This document shows, one piece after another, positions 11,842 to 25,736 of a DNA stretch of 64,000 bases (positions are counted from its first letter, which is position 1; every line of letters starts with the position of its first letter). A program made the position numbers and the translations under genes. Under the pieces are notes generated by a model. That model saw nothing but the letters and a program-made list of their open reading frames with translations, made no database searches and was not told where the DNA came from. The DNA comes from Ricinus communis (taxonomy: Eukaryota > Streptophyta > Magnoliopsida > Malpighiales > Euphorbiaceae): NCBI RefSeq assembly GCF_019578655.1, contig NC_063260.1:26808888-26872887 (forward strand), written 5' to 3'.

Positions 11842-14339
11842 TGGTCATTTTAAGGAAAGATCATATTCTCGAATCTCGAGTAGTAGCACCCAAGCAAATG
11901 GACCATTGGTCCACAGGTTTATATATAATTATATAATATACAAATGTGGACTATGCTCTATGCCTTTGATGGCTAATGTTGTGGACCGGCGTGGATTCTC
12001 TAATATTGCTTCCTCTATCAGCTTAGATAAAGTGGAAACTTTCAATTCTTTTATGGCAAAATTTATTGATGAGCCCCTGAACTTTTATTAAACTTGCATT
12101 TACACTCTCAATATTTTAATTATCTCATTTCAAACTTTAAATATATTTCAAAATGAATCTATGTTTACAAAATTGAGCAATAAATTCTAATTGCTAACGC
12201 TATTATTGTGCAAATAGCGATGAGCTACGGTGGACGATGATGGGATTGATGGTCATGATTGGCTAGTAGTCAGAAGTAATAGAATTTATGTAAGGGAAAA
12301 AATGATTTTTATACTTATTTATCTCAGTATTTTTATTTTCCTTTTATATAGAAAAGGGACATACTCTTGGAGCTTAAAATTCAATAGATTTACTTAACGA
12401 TCATTTGAATAGAGTTTACTTTTAAATTTAATTGATCAATTTCAAAAAATACATAAGATACAATGAGCATTGGAATATTATTTGTATGTTGTTTTGCTTT
12501 CTTCTACTATATGCAAAGATTAATTTCAATAAATTGTCCTTTTTTCCGATGTCAAAAGAAATTTTTCCAGCAATTAAGAGAATTCAAATTTTATTTTATT
12601 TTTTCATCCATTTACACCTCTCATAATTTTAACAAGATCCCAATTATAATCTTCTATTTATCAAAATAATTCATCTTATATAAGTTAAAGAAATGATGAA
12701 TATATATCTTTTTGAGTGTTAAACATGAGAATTCAATCTAAAATAATATACCAAAGCAATAAAATGATTTAAGAACACTGTAAGCTAAAATTTCTGAAAC
12801 TTGAAAGCAATAGAAGAATATTGCATTAATAAAAATGCATGAGCAGTGTGGAAGAGAATAGAAAGGAATGGGAATGTGTAATGGGAATGAGCAGAAAATG
12901 TGGAGTTGTGGTAGGGAAGAGCACATAGAATAAGAGCTTAGTAAAATGGAATAAGGGCCAGGAGTTGTATCAAGGAGAGTAGACATTCTCTGTATACAGT
13001 TTCTTACGCCTAAAAGGGAAGGACTGAGGGAATAGGGTACATTTGTCTGTTTGTCTTGTTGTGAAGAGGATTGGGCCCCCTGGATGGTCTGGTGGTGGGG
13101 ACCTGCTGATCAAGGGTGGACCAGGTCTCAGGGTAGAGTAGACCACCACCATCACCACCACCACCCACCAGTGATCAGACCACCATTTTGTGTACAAGGA
13201 TGCCATGATTGGTTCATTAGTGGTTGGATATAGCTCCTTAAAAACACTTCCTTTTTTTCACTTTTGTTAATAAATGCTTCTGGGTCCTATGCAGTTTTGA
13301 CATAATCTCACTAAAGCCCCTTGCACTGTTCTCCGACAACTTCTCATAACCTTTTTACCTATTTCTTTTCACTTAAAATTTCAAATAACTCAGAAATGGT
13401 TGTGGGGGGCTTTTTTTTCTCTCTTTCTTTTTGTCCCTTGATTTACGAGGAACATAACATTATGTGAGACTGAGAGAAGTGGAATTAATTATATATATAT
13501 GTATAACTCAACCTTAATCTTAGTGTCTTCATGTTTGTGCCAATAAGAATTTTGCATGAAAAAGGAAATAAAAAAGTATGGTAATTTAAGCTTGAAATTG
13601 ACATTTTTGCAGTTGGTGGTCTGCAGTTGTTTAGGCACATAATCCAAATATAGTAATCATAATGCACACTTCCTACCATGACGAAAAAACATTCACCATT
13701 TTCGTTGTTCTCAGAGCCACTGCCAGCTTTCTTCCATTTTCAGCTCCACAAATACATATATATCATGGCCTCATTTTTACGCCACACCTTTACAATTTAC
13801 ATTAAATAATAATCTTCGAATAAAATTAACTTTTTTTATAATATATGATTTATAGCTTATAATCATATTTTAATGAAATTTTAATTTCTGTTTTGGATTT
13901 GGGGGTAGAGATGTTATTAGAGATTATGCATTAGATTAGCATATATGCTACAGTACTATTATTGGGCAGTCTAAAGCTGATGTGGCACACCTCAATTTGC
14001 AGTAGTGTCAGCTTTCTCTTCCAGTAAAAGGAGTGAGATTCCCTTGTAGGCTTTATTTAATTTTTGAAGAGAAACAAGATTTTGAAAAGCAAAACTTCTA
14101 TAGCGACAAAACCTAATTTCCTTTTCATTGGGACAACTGATTCAGAGGATGCCTTCCATTCACGATAATCTGTATATTTATTTTATTTCACCAAACTCAT
14201 GCATTACTGATTTTACAATGCTTGTAGTAGTTGTAAGTATATATATTTATATTCTCCATCTTGCTATATATATACCAACTCATAAGATAGATACAACCTT
14301 TTTAAGAACCTTGGGAATCCAAGGGTTCATTTTACATGC

Positions 14340-14341
<2 letters not shown>

Positions 14342-14370
<29 letters not shown>
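14342..14370. repeat. (AT)n microsatellite
   Basis: About 29 bases of uninterrupted TA dinucleotide repeat in intergenic DNA. Confidence 0.85.
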
Positions 14371-14377
<7 letters not shown>

Positions 14378-14511
14378 ATGTTATAATTATTTATTTATTT
14401 ATTATATACAGTCCCTCTAGCTCCTTGGGTTGCATTATGAGTCTACAATCATACACATTGGCTATTTTTATTAGTTAGGCTTTTGAACATTAAAATTTAA
14501 ATTTAACACAA

Positions 14512-14555
14512 CATGGTTCTGAAAATGACTATTCATGGTTCTGAAAATGACTATA
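14512..14555. repeat. 22 bp tandem duplication
   Basis: The unit CATGGTTCTGAAAATGACTA plus two bases occurs twice in direct succession with almost no divergence. This suggests a recent slippage or duplication event. Confidence 0.75.
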
Positions 14556-17365
14556 ATAACATTCGGTCAATATATATAATTTACAACCATATATTATACA
14601 TATGCATCATATCATTTTTGCATTTTATGTTTTTTTTTTTCAGAGAGAATTTTTCCAACTTTATGTTAATCCTTACGCATGGAATTATTCTATTATTTTT
14701 TAATTAAGGAACATCGAGGCATTTTATTTTGTTTTTGTTTTTTAATAATTTATCAGAAGGAAGAATTGACGTAATGATTTATAAGAGTAATCTGTAGGGT
14801 TACTAAGTGATACTACTTTTGCAAGATGCTTTACAATTATTGAAAATGAGAAAGTGTTCGGAGATGCTTATACTATGTGGGTAGAAGTCAATGTATGGAA
14901 ACCTGTCAATAGATCAATAGGCAAAGGTTCAAATTGTTCGAATTCAAACTTTTTTGGCAAACCAGGAAACCCTTATAATCATTTATATTATTTTCTTAAT
15001 ATTATTTATATTACATCAACTAACAACAAAAGACAGATGGAAAAGAATTAGAATCCATCAATATTCATTAAATCCTGAATCAATCGACCAACTGAAGCAG
15101 AATCTCTTCCTCGAGGTCAGTAATGTCACCACGGCAATCACTAAATGCAACCACAAAAGGTCCTGATTTTGGCCATATATGAAGATGCACCTCAATTCTG
15201 CAATCGGGAGATTAAGGCGCCAAGATAGGAGTGAAGATAACCCATTAAGACTTTTATATTCTTGCATAAACTATGAGGTAATAATGCTATTTGTTATGTG
15301 AAATGTTGCTGTGAATTATGAAATAGTTTGAACCCTTGGCCCAAGTTTATGGGGAAAATTGATCCTTTCTCTAAAGATAATTTTGCAATGATAATCTTCT
15401 CTTCTAGTAAAGTTTTAGTGCACTCGTATAAAAGCATCTACAGCCTAGCTTGAATCATAACAATTCACGTTAAAGCCACCCTTTGACTCACTGCTACCTC
15501 AACTTTCTTCTGTAAAGTCAAAATTAAACTTCCTTTTCTATACAGTATATACAATCTATGATAATTCATAAGTACATCTTTTCCATTTATTGTTATTGGT
15601 ATTAATATTGGTATTAAGATATTTTAAAGGCTGTTAATGCTTAATTATTTTTGCGTAAATGTTTTTAATTCTTTCAATCAACAACCTATAAATATTTCTA
15701 AAGTAATTGCAATTGCAATCAGAATATTAACAAATTGATTGTTATTGCAATCACAGACAGTCCATGCAAAAAAATAAAAATAAAAATATACACACTAAAT
15801 TACTGATTGGAAACACATTCGGTCTCATGGCAGAAAATATATTTCACTAGCTATATTGCCACATTATTATTATTAATATTATTATTCCCGAGGATGAAAA
15901 AGTCATGAAATTACCTTTTGATGCAATATGCAAGTCAAAACTTACAAAGTTGAGGAAAGCAATGACATGTGCCACTGTTAGTGGAAAGTAGAGAATAGTA
16001 GGGCAAGGTATGTTTACCCAATGAAGAATAAACTTCGACAATATTGAATAACACCAAAACAAAATGTTTAACCACAAATGTTTAGTTCAATCATCATACT
16101 GTAGGGGGCCATTAAGAATTCCTTTTTTGCTTGATTTAAATTCTTACTATAAAACATAATACTTTTGATTCTTGTTTAGGCATGCATGCCTTATGATCAG
16201 GCTCCTTTGTCCTTTCAGAAATTAAAAAAAAAAAAAAAAAGATAAGAGACAATGAACAAACTAAATCTTGGTCTTAGATTTTAATCCTCGTCTTTTAGTT
16301 GTAAAAACACAAAGAACGGAAAGAAAAGGGGAAAAAGATAGGGTAAGCAAAAGCTTTGATCATTGATGTGCAGTTGACTTAATTCTCAACGGCCATGATT
16401 AAGCGTGTGTTGTCTTCAGGAGACAGAATCATAAGCTTTGCTTGCTAAAAATGGAGGGTTGGGATGGTGAGAATAATGTTTTAGCTTTGCGTCTGCAATC
16501 ACTTTCTCTATATCTTTTCACATTCCTCCTCTCAGCTAGTGACAGACACCCACCCACTAAAACAAGGTGAAGGGACTTTGCTAGCTAGTTAGGGCATTTA
16601 AAACACAGACCTTATAATTGTGATGTTAACAAACAAATGAACAAGGAAATCAATATGTTTAGAGAAACCCTGTTTTGGATTATTGCCAATCATGTTTATC
16701 CCATTAAGTATGGTTTGTTTTTTTGTCATTCAATTACCAAAAGGTGGTGATAATAATACTAATGGTAGTAGTGGTCCTACGGCTAGATATTGGACCAGCA
16801 GTGTTTACACAGAGAGATGGAGGGTTGGGATGAAATCTGATGAGAAGATAAGATATAGCAGTAAGTGGAGTCATGGAAAGACAAAAATCCAAAAGAGGGG
16901 AGAAAACAGAAATACTATAAAAAAGAGATTTAGGGTTTGATCGTAATATTGCCAAGTCAAGATTCTCATACTATATGGAGTGATATGTGAAATATTTAGG
17001 GACCCATTAACCCTAATTATGCAATAGCATACTCTATATTTTTTTATATTGTGAAAAAGCAAAACTTGTATTTTTAGAACTGTGAGATTACAGGTTTAAA
17101 TATGATTGGGATGCAATTAAAACAAACAGACTCAAAGAGTAGTTCAGATTATCTACATCTTTACTGTTAGAACATTGGATACTCTCTAGTCTCCACCCAT
17201 ACACATAAGAGAGACAGAAAGAGATGGAGAGCAACATGATATTGATAATCTTCAGATATGTCGTGTTATATTATGGTGCATAGATAGGACACTATCTAAC
17301 CTTTTAGCTTTATATTTACACAAACAGCATTTTAGAGAGACTGAAGTAGTGTAGAGCAAGAAACA

Positions 17366-17368
<3 letters not shown>

Positions 17369-17424
<56 letters not shown>
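17369..17424. repeat. (AT)n microsatellite, about 56 bp
   Basis: One of the longest uninterrupted AT tracts in the window. It is likely to be polymorphic and prone to cruciform formation. Confidence 0.9.
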
Positions 17425-17428
<4 letters not shown>

Positions 17429-20400
17429 ATGTATAGCTTATTGGCTAGGATGGTGTAAGGAAGAATTAAAATGACAGTTGAGACTGCAGTAAAATGATGA
17501 TAACGCATGATATATATATATAAAAGTGATGGGCATTGGATAAGACCTACTGTTTCACAAGTTTTAACTTTCTTTTAGGCTTTAAGTACATGATGAGCTT
17601 GTTCCCACAGTAGAGCGGTATTTGTATTTGCTTTTATTGCAAACGCAGATTAGGGTTTCTGACGTAGCTAAGTCAGCTTCCTTGATTGAGCAACGTTCTC
17701 TAAATTTTTAAGTTTAACCTATTGAATGATTAGAGCAATAAAATAGTTTCAGTCTTTTTTTTTTTTGGTTTCTAATGAATGATGATCCGTCTTTGACCTT
17801 ATCAATGAAAAAAAAAAATAAATAAATAAAAGTCTAAATAGTCAAATATATTCAGTAATCTCTAATTAATTACATATATTATACAATTTTTTGATGAATT
17901 TTATATTGTTACCAAAATGTCTTATTCATCATATGAGAGAACATGAAGTTATAAATGATCAAATATATATTAGGTAAAATGAGATTTTTGCTAATTACTT
18001 GATTCGCATCTTATAGATTATTGATAAACAAGATTTGATTGCACATAACCCTTCTTCTTCTTTTTTTCAAATCTTAAAACTAATTCAATGATGAGAATTA
18101 TGTGTAGTGGATTAACCAAATGTTATGGATCATGGCAAACAATTTGAGCATGCTTTCAATATGTAACTTTTTTACTTTAGTGGACCACTAAAAACCTTCT
18201 CATCAATGCAAAAAAACGAAAAATTAAAAAAGTCTTCAGGATTAGGTTGTTGATTAATTAACCACACTTAAGAGTTAACCAAAGTTGTTTCATTTCAATC
18301 TTTATTTTCTCGTAAACAACAAGGACAAGAATGAAAAGAAGAGGAGGCAATGGCAGAAGGTGGTATCAGAAAATGATCCCTACAAACCCCACACAAAAAC
18401 CCTCCATACCGGGGACCACCCTTCACTTCTTTTTTTTTTTCCTTTTCTTTAAATTTTTTATAATGTTTTCAGTTCCCGAGGTGGGGCCCCTCCTCCATCC
18501 ACCGGAATATTATGTGTCCGATCAGCAGTGGCGGCTGAGCCGCAAGTCCAACCACCACTTGCAACAATCAACGTTGTCCTAGTAGTAGTACACTGTGGCC
18601 TGTGTGCCACTATCACTATACTGACTGGGCTGTGGCTTAAAATACACTCCAAGCTATAAAAGAAAAGAAAAAAAAAAATCATTTTTTACTATAAGGAACA
18701 GACAGAAAGTATAATAATGCAGGATGGACCACACCCATGAAAATCGATGATATTTGATTTTTCTTTTCTCCCTTTAATGTATGCAAATGATGCAAATATT
18801 AATCAATGTTTTTTCACTTCCTAAAGAAAATGGGATGAATTTAAATTTTAATGCTCAGTATCAACTCATCATTAAATTAAGCCATCAATTAAAATCTATG
18901 GCTTTTAATTGAGTATTTGCTATTTATTTGAGTGGTAGCAAGAAACAATTTTCATGATTTTATTAGTAAGATCTCAACTTTATAAGCTCCATTCACATTA
19001 AATGAATTTCTAAAGAGATTTTTTTTGAATAAATTTCTATTAAGATGTTACACTTAAGATTTACTGGGGTTTATAAGAATGAAAAACATTGGATAGAGTA
19101 TTTTATTAATATCATTATAATATTTGAAATGGGTTCTCCAAATTATGGAATTTGAATACATTGGCAATAATGCATTCGTGCTTTTGAGTTTTGGTTTTTG
19201 ATTGTATCATTTGAGTGGTCTATATTATATTGGCAAGTAATTATATCATTCAATTATTATTATTTATAATTTTACCTTGATGACATTATATAGTATCATA
19301 TATATATATATATGAATATTGTTGCGACTTGATTGTCAATTGAGATGTATACAGGAACTACAAGAAGCAAAGCTCTATCACTTTCGTAATATATATATGT
19401 ATAGGTTTCTTGATCCATGATTACACTTAACAGCATAATTTAAACTTAAAGCTTAATTGTTTTACCATTCGATAGGTTGTCTTTTTCTTTTTCTTTTTTT
19501 TTTTAAAGTAAAAAGTTTTATTAGAACCAAGCAAAATGTTGCAGATTTGGATTGGAGATATTAGATATGATTTTAATATCGACTTTGAAGGTATCAAGTT
19601 TATATAACTGTATATTTTCGAAAAGATAAACAAAGAAATAGAATTGACCATTAAATAATATCTTATGAGGAAAATCATATCGTTTTCACTTACATTACAA
19701 GGCTTATTATTGCTGTGATTAAGACTCTAGAAGCTCCTTTGAGAATCCAAGAAAAGTAAGTTTCTAAAATTGTTTTAATATGAATTTTCTTTATTTAATT
19801 TTTCTATATTAATTTAGATTACACTTAAATTCTTTTAAAAGAAAATTCGGATAAATTGGCATATATGCATTAAACTCGTCTGGTCACATATATTGCATAA
19901 AGATTTGATGAGTTTATAATGTTGAGTTGTTTATTGGTTTACAAAAAGTGCAAGGAGCAGAGTCCACAAACATGTCCTTATTCTGATTGGACCAATATGG
20001 CCTTTGTTTACATTCCACGATGATAGTTTTGTATTTAAATAAACAACATTAGTGTATTAAATTATTTGTAGTAATCATAATTAAAGGATTTACAGAGAAA
20101 TGTGCATACTGTATTTTAATTCTTTGGTTGGTTGGGCTGCTGCTTTGAGTTGTAGATAGGGACGTGAGATATTATACTCTTTTGGCCTTTGGATGATGCC
20201 TCTTCTCTTCCGTATGGGGAAGAATATGGCTTTTCTACTAACCCAACAAAATTAATTACAATATCTCATTTTCTCTTCATTAATTCCATATATTTACTCA
20301 TTGCTAATTAACTAAAATAATTGGCCTTTGGATTCCAAGTAATGCTTTTCTTCCACAATTCAAGAGATAGTAATGTACAAACACATAATTACAATCATTG

Positions 20401-21110
20401 GTATTTAACTTGGTACATACTTGACAAAAATAAAGATTATGGATGGATGAGTTTCTTAAACTGTTTACATTACACAAAATGATCATTAGAAATAAATTTT
20501 TAAAAAATTATAAATACCCAATTAGATCATAATGGAGAATAAGTAAATGTGTATTTAGATTTTAATAAATTTACCATATTGAATACATACCAATCCTCAT
20601 TAATTTTCAATATATTACTACAACAAACACTAATCTTCAAAAAATATCAAATCCAAAAACCTAATAAATACCAATCATGACAATTGAATACATTATTTAT
20701 CCATCATTTTTTAATAGTCCCCTTACGAATCGTTTGCCCTTATTAACATAAATCTCACGAGAAGTTGCACAATAGTAACTAAACGAGAAAATCAACTACC
20801 ATGACCGGCTGTAGCCGGTAAAACGACAAAAAAAATAGGAAAGCAAAGGTAAAGATGGGGACCGGTGTCGCCGGGAAAAACGAAGACAAAGATATGAGCA
20901 AACAGTAAATGCTCAAAGATCTCCATTTTTGTCCAATGTAAGATAAAGAAACAAAGAAAGAAACATATACACATTTCTATTACATAATATAACTTATAGC
21001 TTAAAAAGGATTCAAGAGAAACAAAGAGAAGGAGAGACAAAACCTTCTTCTTCTTTAAAAAAAAAAAAAAAAAATCCTTGCTTTGGCCTTCTTTCTTTGC
21101 TTTTATTTAT

Positions 21111-21119
21111 TTATATATA
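21111..21119 (+). promoter_or_regulatory. probable TATA box of the bHLH gene
   Basis: TTATATATA followed by CCCC, about 300 bp before the ATG at 21412. It is followed by the CT-rich TTCACTCTCTCTCTAGCTCT, which looks like a plant transcription start and leader. This is inferred from composition only. Confidence 0.4.
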
Positions 21120-21411
21120 ACCCCATTTTTAATCTCTCACTTAAACTAGCTCTTACAGTTTTCACTCTCTCTCTAGCTCTCACCGACCATTTTCTGTTTG
21201 TTTCCTTTTATACATTTTCTTGCAAAACACTCCTAAGTTGACACTCTTTTTTGCAAAGTCTGCTGCTTTTTTCTTGTTTTTGTTTTAGTATTTCTGGTGT
21301 TTGTTGCTAGAACAGTTTGAGTTGGTTGACTCGGACTCAAATCGTTACATGGGGTGTTGGATTATGAGTTCTTGATTGTGAGGTCTGGGTTGACAAGTGA
21401 AAGCCACAACA

Positions 21412-24400
21412 ATGGGTCTGGTTTTGAAGGACTCGCTTAAGGATCTTTGTTGCAGTAATGGGTGGTCTTACGGAGTTTTTTGGTGCTTTGATCAAAGAAA
21501 TTCCATGTGAGTTCTATTTTATTTTTGTTTTCCCAATACTTTACCTTCTTTCTTTTTAGTATTTTTTTAAAACAAACAGACTTTTTCTTTTGGTTGCCTC
21601 TTCAAAGTTTTGAAGCTTTTGCCACTTCCAGTTTCAGTTCTCCTTATAACAAATTCGTTTTTAGTTTTTGCTGATTTATTTTTTAGCTCATGCTATATGC
21701 AAACTTATACTTGTATACTAATTCTGTATCACGATATAATGATCTAAATTTTGGATTTCCATTTAATTTTCTTTTACTTCGAGCAGTGACAAAAAGCTTA
21801 AAAATTGGTAAAGTATAACATTTTTAAGCATAACATGTTGTTTAACAGTGTGTAAATAGTTTTAGTAAAGTTCTATCCTCATATGTACAATTTTGATATT
21901 AGTTGACTGGCTAATGCCTACATTATCTGAGATCAGGTTCTTATTCGAGTAATAAAATTTTCCCTTTTACTTCTACACGATAATGGTTTTTGCTTACTTT
22001 TAAAAATTGCTGTTTGAGATGTTACCAGGTTGTTGACTGTGGAAGATGCCTACTATGAAGAAGAAATGGGGACACTGGTTAACAATATGCTTCAACAGGT
22101 CCACATAATAGGTGAAGGGTAAGTCAAAAGAAGTGTTTTACCATTCTCACAATGTTTTCCTTAGGCTGTTCAATTTTGCAAATAAACTTCCAAAATCCAT
22201 TCCTAGGACCATAATTGTTAATAATTAGTTGAGATTTACAGCATTATTTGAAGTGCTATTTTGTTGTCATTATCTAATTCAGGATTGTTGGCCAAGCTGC
22301 TTTATCTGGCAAGAACCAGTGGATTTTTTCAGATGCTAAGAATGGAGGACGGACTTCTGCTTCTTCTTCTAGAAGCAATCATATATATCAGGTGGTTCTC
22401 TTTTTCTTTTCACCTTTAGCCATTAGCTCAGACGCAATTATCCACTGGAATTTTTGTCAAATGATCAGATTGTTTAAAAATAGTTGGCTATTATCCACTT
22501 ATTGGAACATTTTTCTTCCCCTTGCAGGACGGTTCTGACATTGACTGCCAATTTTATTGTGGACTAAAGGTAGCATACTAAAACTCCTTGAATATAATTG
22601 CATTCTACAGCCATTTGAAGTTGTAATTATTTCTTCATCCAAGAACACAGGCCGCTCTTACTGACTAGTAAATCCAATTTGCAGACGATAGCAGTAATCC
22701 CTGTGGAATCGCGAGGAGTGATACAATTTGGATCAACCCGGAAGGTCAGCACACAGATAACACATTATATAATGTTTATTATCATGCTACTATATACCTT
22801 CTACGATATATTTTATTCAGTCTCTTAACATTTTCCATAAATAAGGTATTCAGGAATCAATTGTTAGATCCTTTACTTCATCCATAGTATTTAATAATAT
22901 TTCTACTGAGAATGAATCTGGTTTTGGATGTTCAAACATAATGGAATGCTCAGTCATGGAGGCATTTAGCATTCCACAGTTCCTAGATAATCATGGTGTC
23001 TATCTCCAGTTATTATTGCACTGGTCGCGTTGCAGTCAATATTCAACTTGTTTTTTCTGACAGATCCTATATTGATGTCTGATTTATATAGACAATATTT
23101 TGTGTATGCCTTCTATGTGATAAGTCTGTCCAACAGAATCTTTGATCAATAGAATGTCTATCAGACTATTGTTTTATTGATGGTTACTTACTCTAGTGCT
23201 ATTACTGTTGCAGATTTTTGAGACACCACAATTTTTGGATCAAGCAAAAAGATTGTTCAGTGAAATGGAAAATGTCAGTGGGATTGCTTCACTCAACAAC
23301 CCACCTTCATCTTTGAACCATGAGGGCTGTGATCTGAATGAGTGGTTTGCTTCCTTCTGTAATGGTAATATCACACCCATGCAGAGTGGAAGCTGCAGCG
23401 AGCTAATGGAAGTAGCTTATTCTTCAGTAAATTTTACTCAGTCTTCTGCTTTCACATCGGACTTTCAACAAGAGAAAATGGACCCTTTATGTCTGGAATC
23501 ATGCCATCTTACTAATTCAATGCAGACTGGAACTGAAGCTCAAGTGGTATTGACAAGCAATCCTAATACTCAGTTTGAGCAGGTGGCTTTGCAATCTGCC
23601 TTCTCTTCAGAGAAATCAGCTTCTAAAACCCCTTGCATTAGTACTTGGGGTAATGAAGGTTCTATGTTGACCTCATTGGAGTCACAGTTTGCATCTAATA
23701 TGGGAGTTCAGAATTCTCTGAATGTTTTTTCTACAAAAGAAAATGCTCCAGTGTCTTGTGGGTGTATAAAGCAGGATTTTCAATGGGGATCCAGTGGTAC
23801 TTCATTTTACAGCACAGGCGGGTTGGTTAAAGCAGAAAGAGAAACTGGCCTACAGAAATTCCCTGAGGAGTTTAAGCTAGATGATATTGTGACGGATCTC
23901 TCCAGCTGCTTTGCAATGGAAAATCTTTTTGAGTGTTTTGCTACATCAGAGCATGGCAGCAGCAAAATGGCACCCATTATGGTTGAGAATGTCTCACAAT
24001 CAGCAGGAGTTACTCCGGTGTCATCCAGCCTTGTTGGAGATGTTACACATGACATTCCACTTGCACAACCATCTAATTCAATGCAAAGTTCCATTACTGA
24101 TTCCTATTTTTGCACCCGTCAAGAGAAAACTATTGATACTGGCAACGACCTGTTTGTACATTTGGGATTGCATTATGGATGTGAACAAGATGCAAATTGC
24201 CAAGAAAATATGATGAAGCGAGGAACAAGTAATGGTAACTTGGCTATCAGCAATGGTGTTTCAGAATGCATCTCAGAGCTGGATGTTAATTCTGAGGTTG
24301 GCCCCAGAAAAGGATTGTTCTCAGAATTAGGACTCGAAGAGCTTCTAAATGGGGGTAATAATTCTAGTTACACTACCAACTCTAGTATTGATGATCAATT

Positions 24401-25736
24401 TTCCACCGCCAAGAGTGTATCCCACAATCAAGCTCAGTCAGGGAGCATTGCTTGCTCTAGTGGTAGTAAGATAACGCAACCTTCATATTATAAGGATAAG
24501 GCTAGCAATCTTCTACCAAAGAAAGAGATGTTTCCCAAATCACAAGTAGGTTTGTGGATTGATGATAGCTATAGCATTAACGATGGAAGTGCTCTTCCTA
24601 CAAAGCCTAAGAAGCCTGAGGAGCCTACAAAGGCCACCAGGAAACGAGCAAGACCTGGGGAAAGTACTAGACCAAGGCCGAAAGACCGTCAGCAGTTCCA
24701 AGACTGCATCAAAGAGTTGAAAGGGATCATCCCCGATGGTGAAAAGGTATGCAATTTTAAGTCTTTGCTTTAAAGGAAAAAATCCTGCAAAGAAGTGTCT
24801 TGTTATCTGGCAGAATAGACTGTGGCATCACCTTTAAATGAATAGTAATGGGTATTTTTTACCTTGTCTTTTTAGAGTAGCAAATTGACAAGCATGCACT
24901 AAATTAAGATTTCTCTTTTGCATTTACATTATTGTATAAATAATTAATGCTGTGCTTCTATGGTTAATATGACAGTGTAGCATAGATGCTCTGCTGGATC
25001 ACACCATCAAATACATGCTATTCTTGCAAAGTGTGACAAAATATGCAGATAAGCTTAAACAAGCTGATGAGCCGAAGGTATATAGCTGGTTCTCTATTTT
25101 TTCAAATATTTTAAGTAGACAAGTGGCCAATCTTAGATTTGGTAATGTAAGTCATTGATTGAAGTAAAACTTTTACTTTTATAGCTCATTAGCAAGGAGC
25201 AAAAAACGTTTCCTCAAGACACAAGCACAAGTGGTGGTGGTGGTGCTACATGGGCACTGGAAGTTGGAGATCAATCAACGGCTTGTCCTATCATAGTTGA
25301 AGATCTCTCTCCACCTGGCCTAATGCTTATAGAGGTATATAAAATAGGGGAAGACTCTCTCCTGATAATCTCATAAATTTTTAGCATCTGAGCTCACTAA
25401 ATTTGTTCTCTATATCTATTGTATTGCACAGATGCTTTGTGAGGACAGGGGTTTCTTTCTTGAGATAGCAGATGTGATTAGGGGCTTCGGGTTGAATATA
25501 TTGAAAGGAGTGATGGAAACTCGTGAGGATAAGATATGGGCACACTTCATTGTTGAGGTAGATAAAGCAACATTAGATTTCTTTTTTATCCCCTTGTGCT
25601 TTTGGTGCGACAATGACAGAATTCTGAGAATTTATGTTAAAATGTATCGCAGGCAAAGACGCATACAACCAGGATAGAAATAGTTTGGTCCCTTGTCCAA
25701 TTTCTACAACTAACATCAACAGGTGGCACGGACTAA
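21412..25736 (+). CDS. LONESOME HIGHWAY-like atypical bHLH transcription factor
   Basis: Ten coding exons: 21412-21506, 22029-22118, 22283-22391, 22528-22569, 22685-22744, 23214-24746, 24976-25077, 25185-25334, 25432-25557, 25653-25736. They join in frame to 796 aa. The N terminus (MGLVLKDSLKDLCC, WSYGVFWCF, VEDAYYEEEM, then IGEGIVGQAALSG) is the LHW/bHLH-MYC_N region (about 1-170), ending VIPVESRGVIQFGSTRK. A long Ser-rich middle lies in exon 6. The bHLH (about 612-665) reads RPRPKDRQQFQDCIKELKG, IIPDGEK, then CSIDALLDHTIKYMLFLQSV. An ACT-like C terminus holds LCEDRGFFLEIADVIRGFGL. LHW-clade proteins dimerise with TMO5-type bHLHs to control vascular divisions. The exact orthologue (LHW, bHLH155/EMB1444 or bHLH157) is undecided. 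The basic region lacks the usual HxxxE-R DNA-contact pattern, as in the family. Confidence 0.93.

Larger units (their letters stand above)
11842..21411. other. long gene-poor interval
   Basis: About 9.5 kb with no credible protein gene. Open frames here are short and made of low-complexity sequence (AT repeats, GGT/ACC repeats). It holds several microsatellites, a 22 bp tandem duplication at 14512-14555 and an ACC-rich block at 13141-13170. The last 300 bases are the leader and core promoter of the bHLH gene. A non-coding RNA gene could be hidden here, but I found no recognisable conserved miRNA or tRNA. Confidence 0.5.

Noticed and set aside
13051..13233. Open frames with His/Pro-rich or Val-rich runs
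   Set aside because: Produced by the ACC/GGT repeat; no homology or splice continuation.
14128..14478. A 116-codon frame in gene-poor DNA
   Set aside because: It contains YIYIYIYI from an AT repeat and otherwise hydrophobic low-complexity; no homology recognised.
18331..18682. A GC-richer patch with open frames on both strands
   Set aside because: Short frames with homopolymer Phe runs; looks like ordinary non-coding or decayed sequence. I found no conserved miRNA here.
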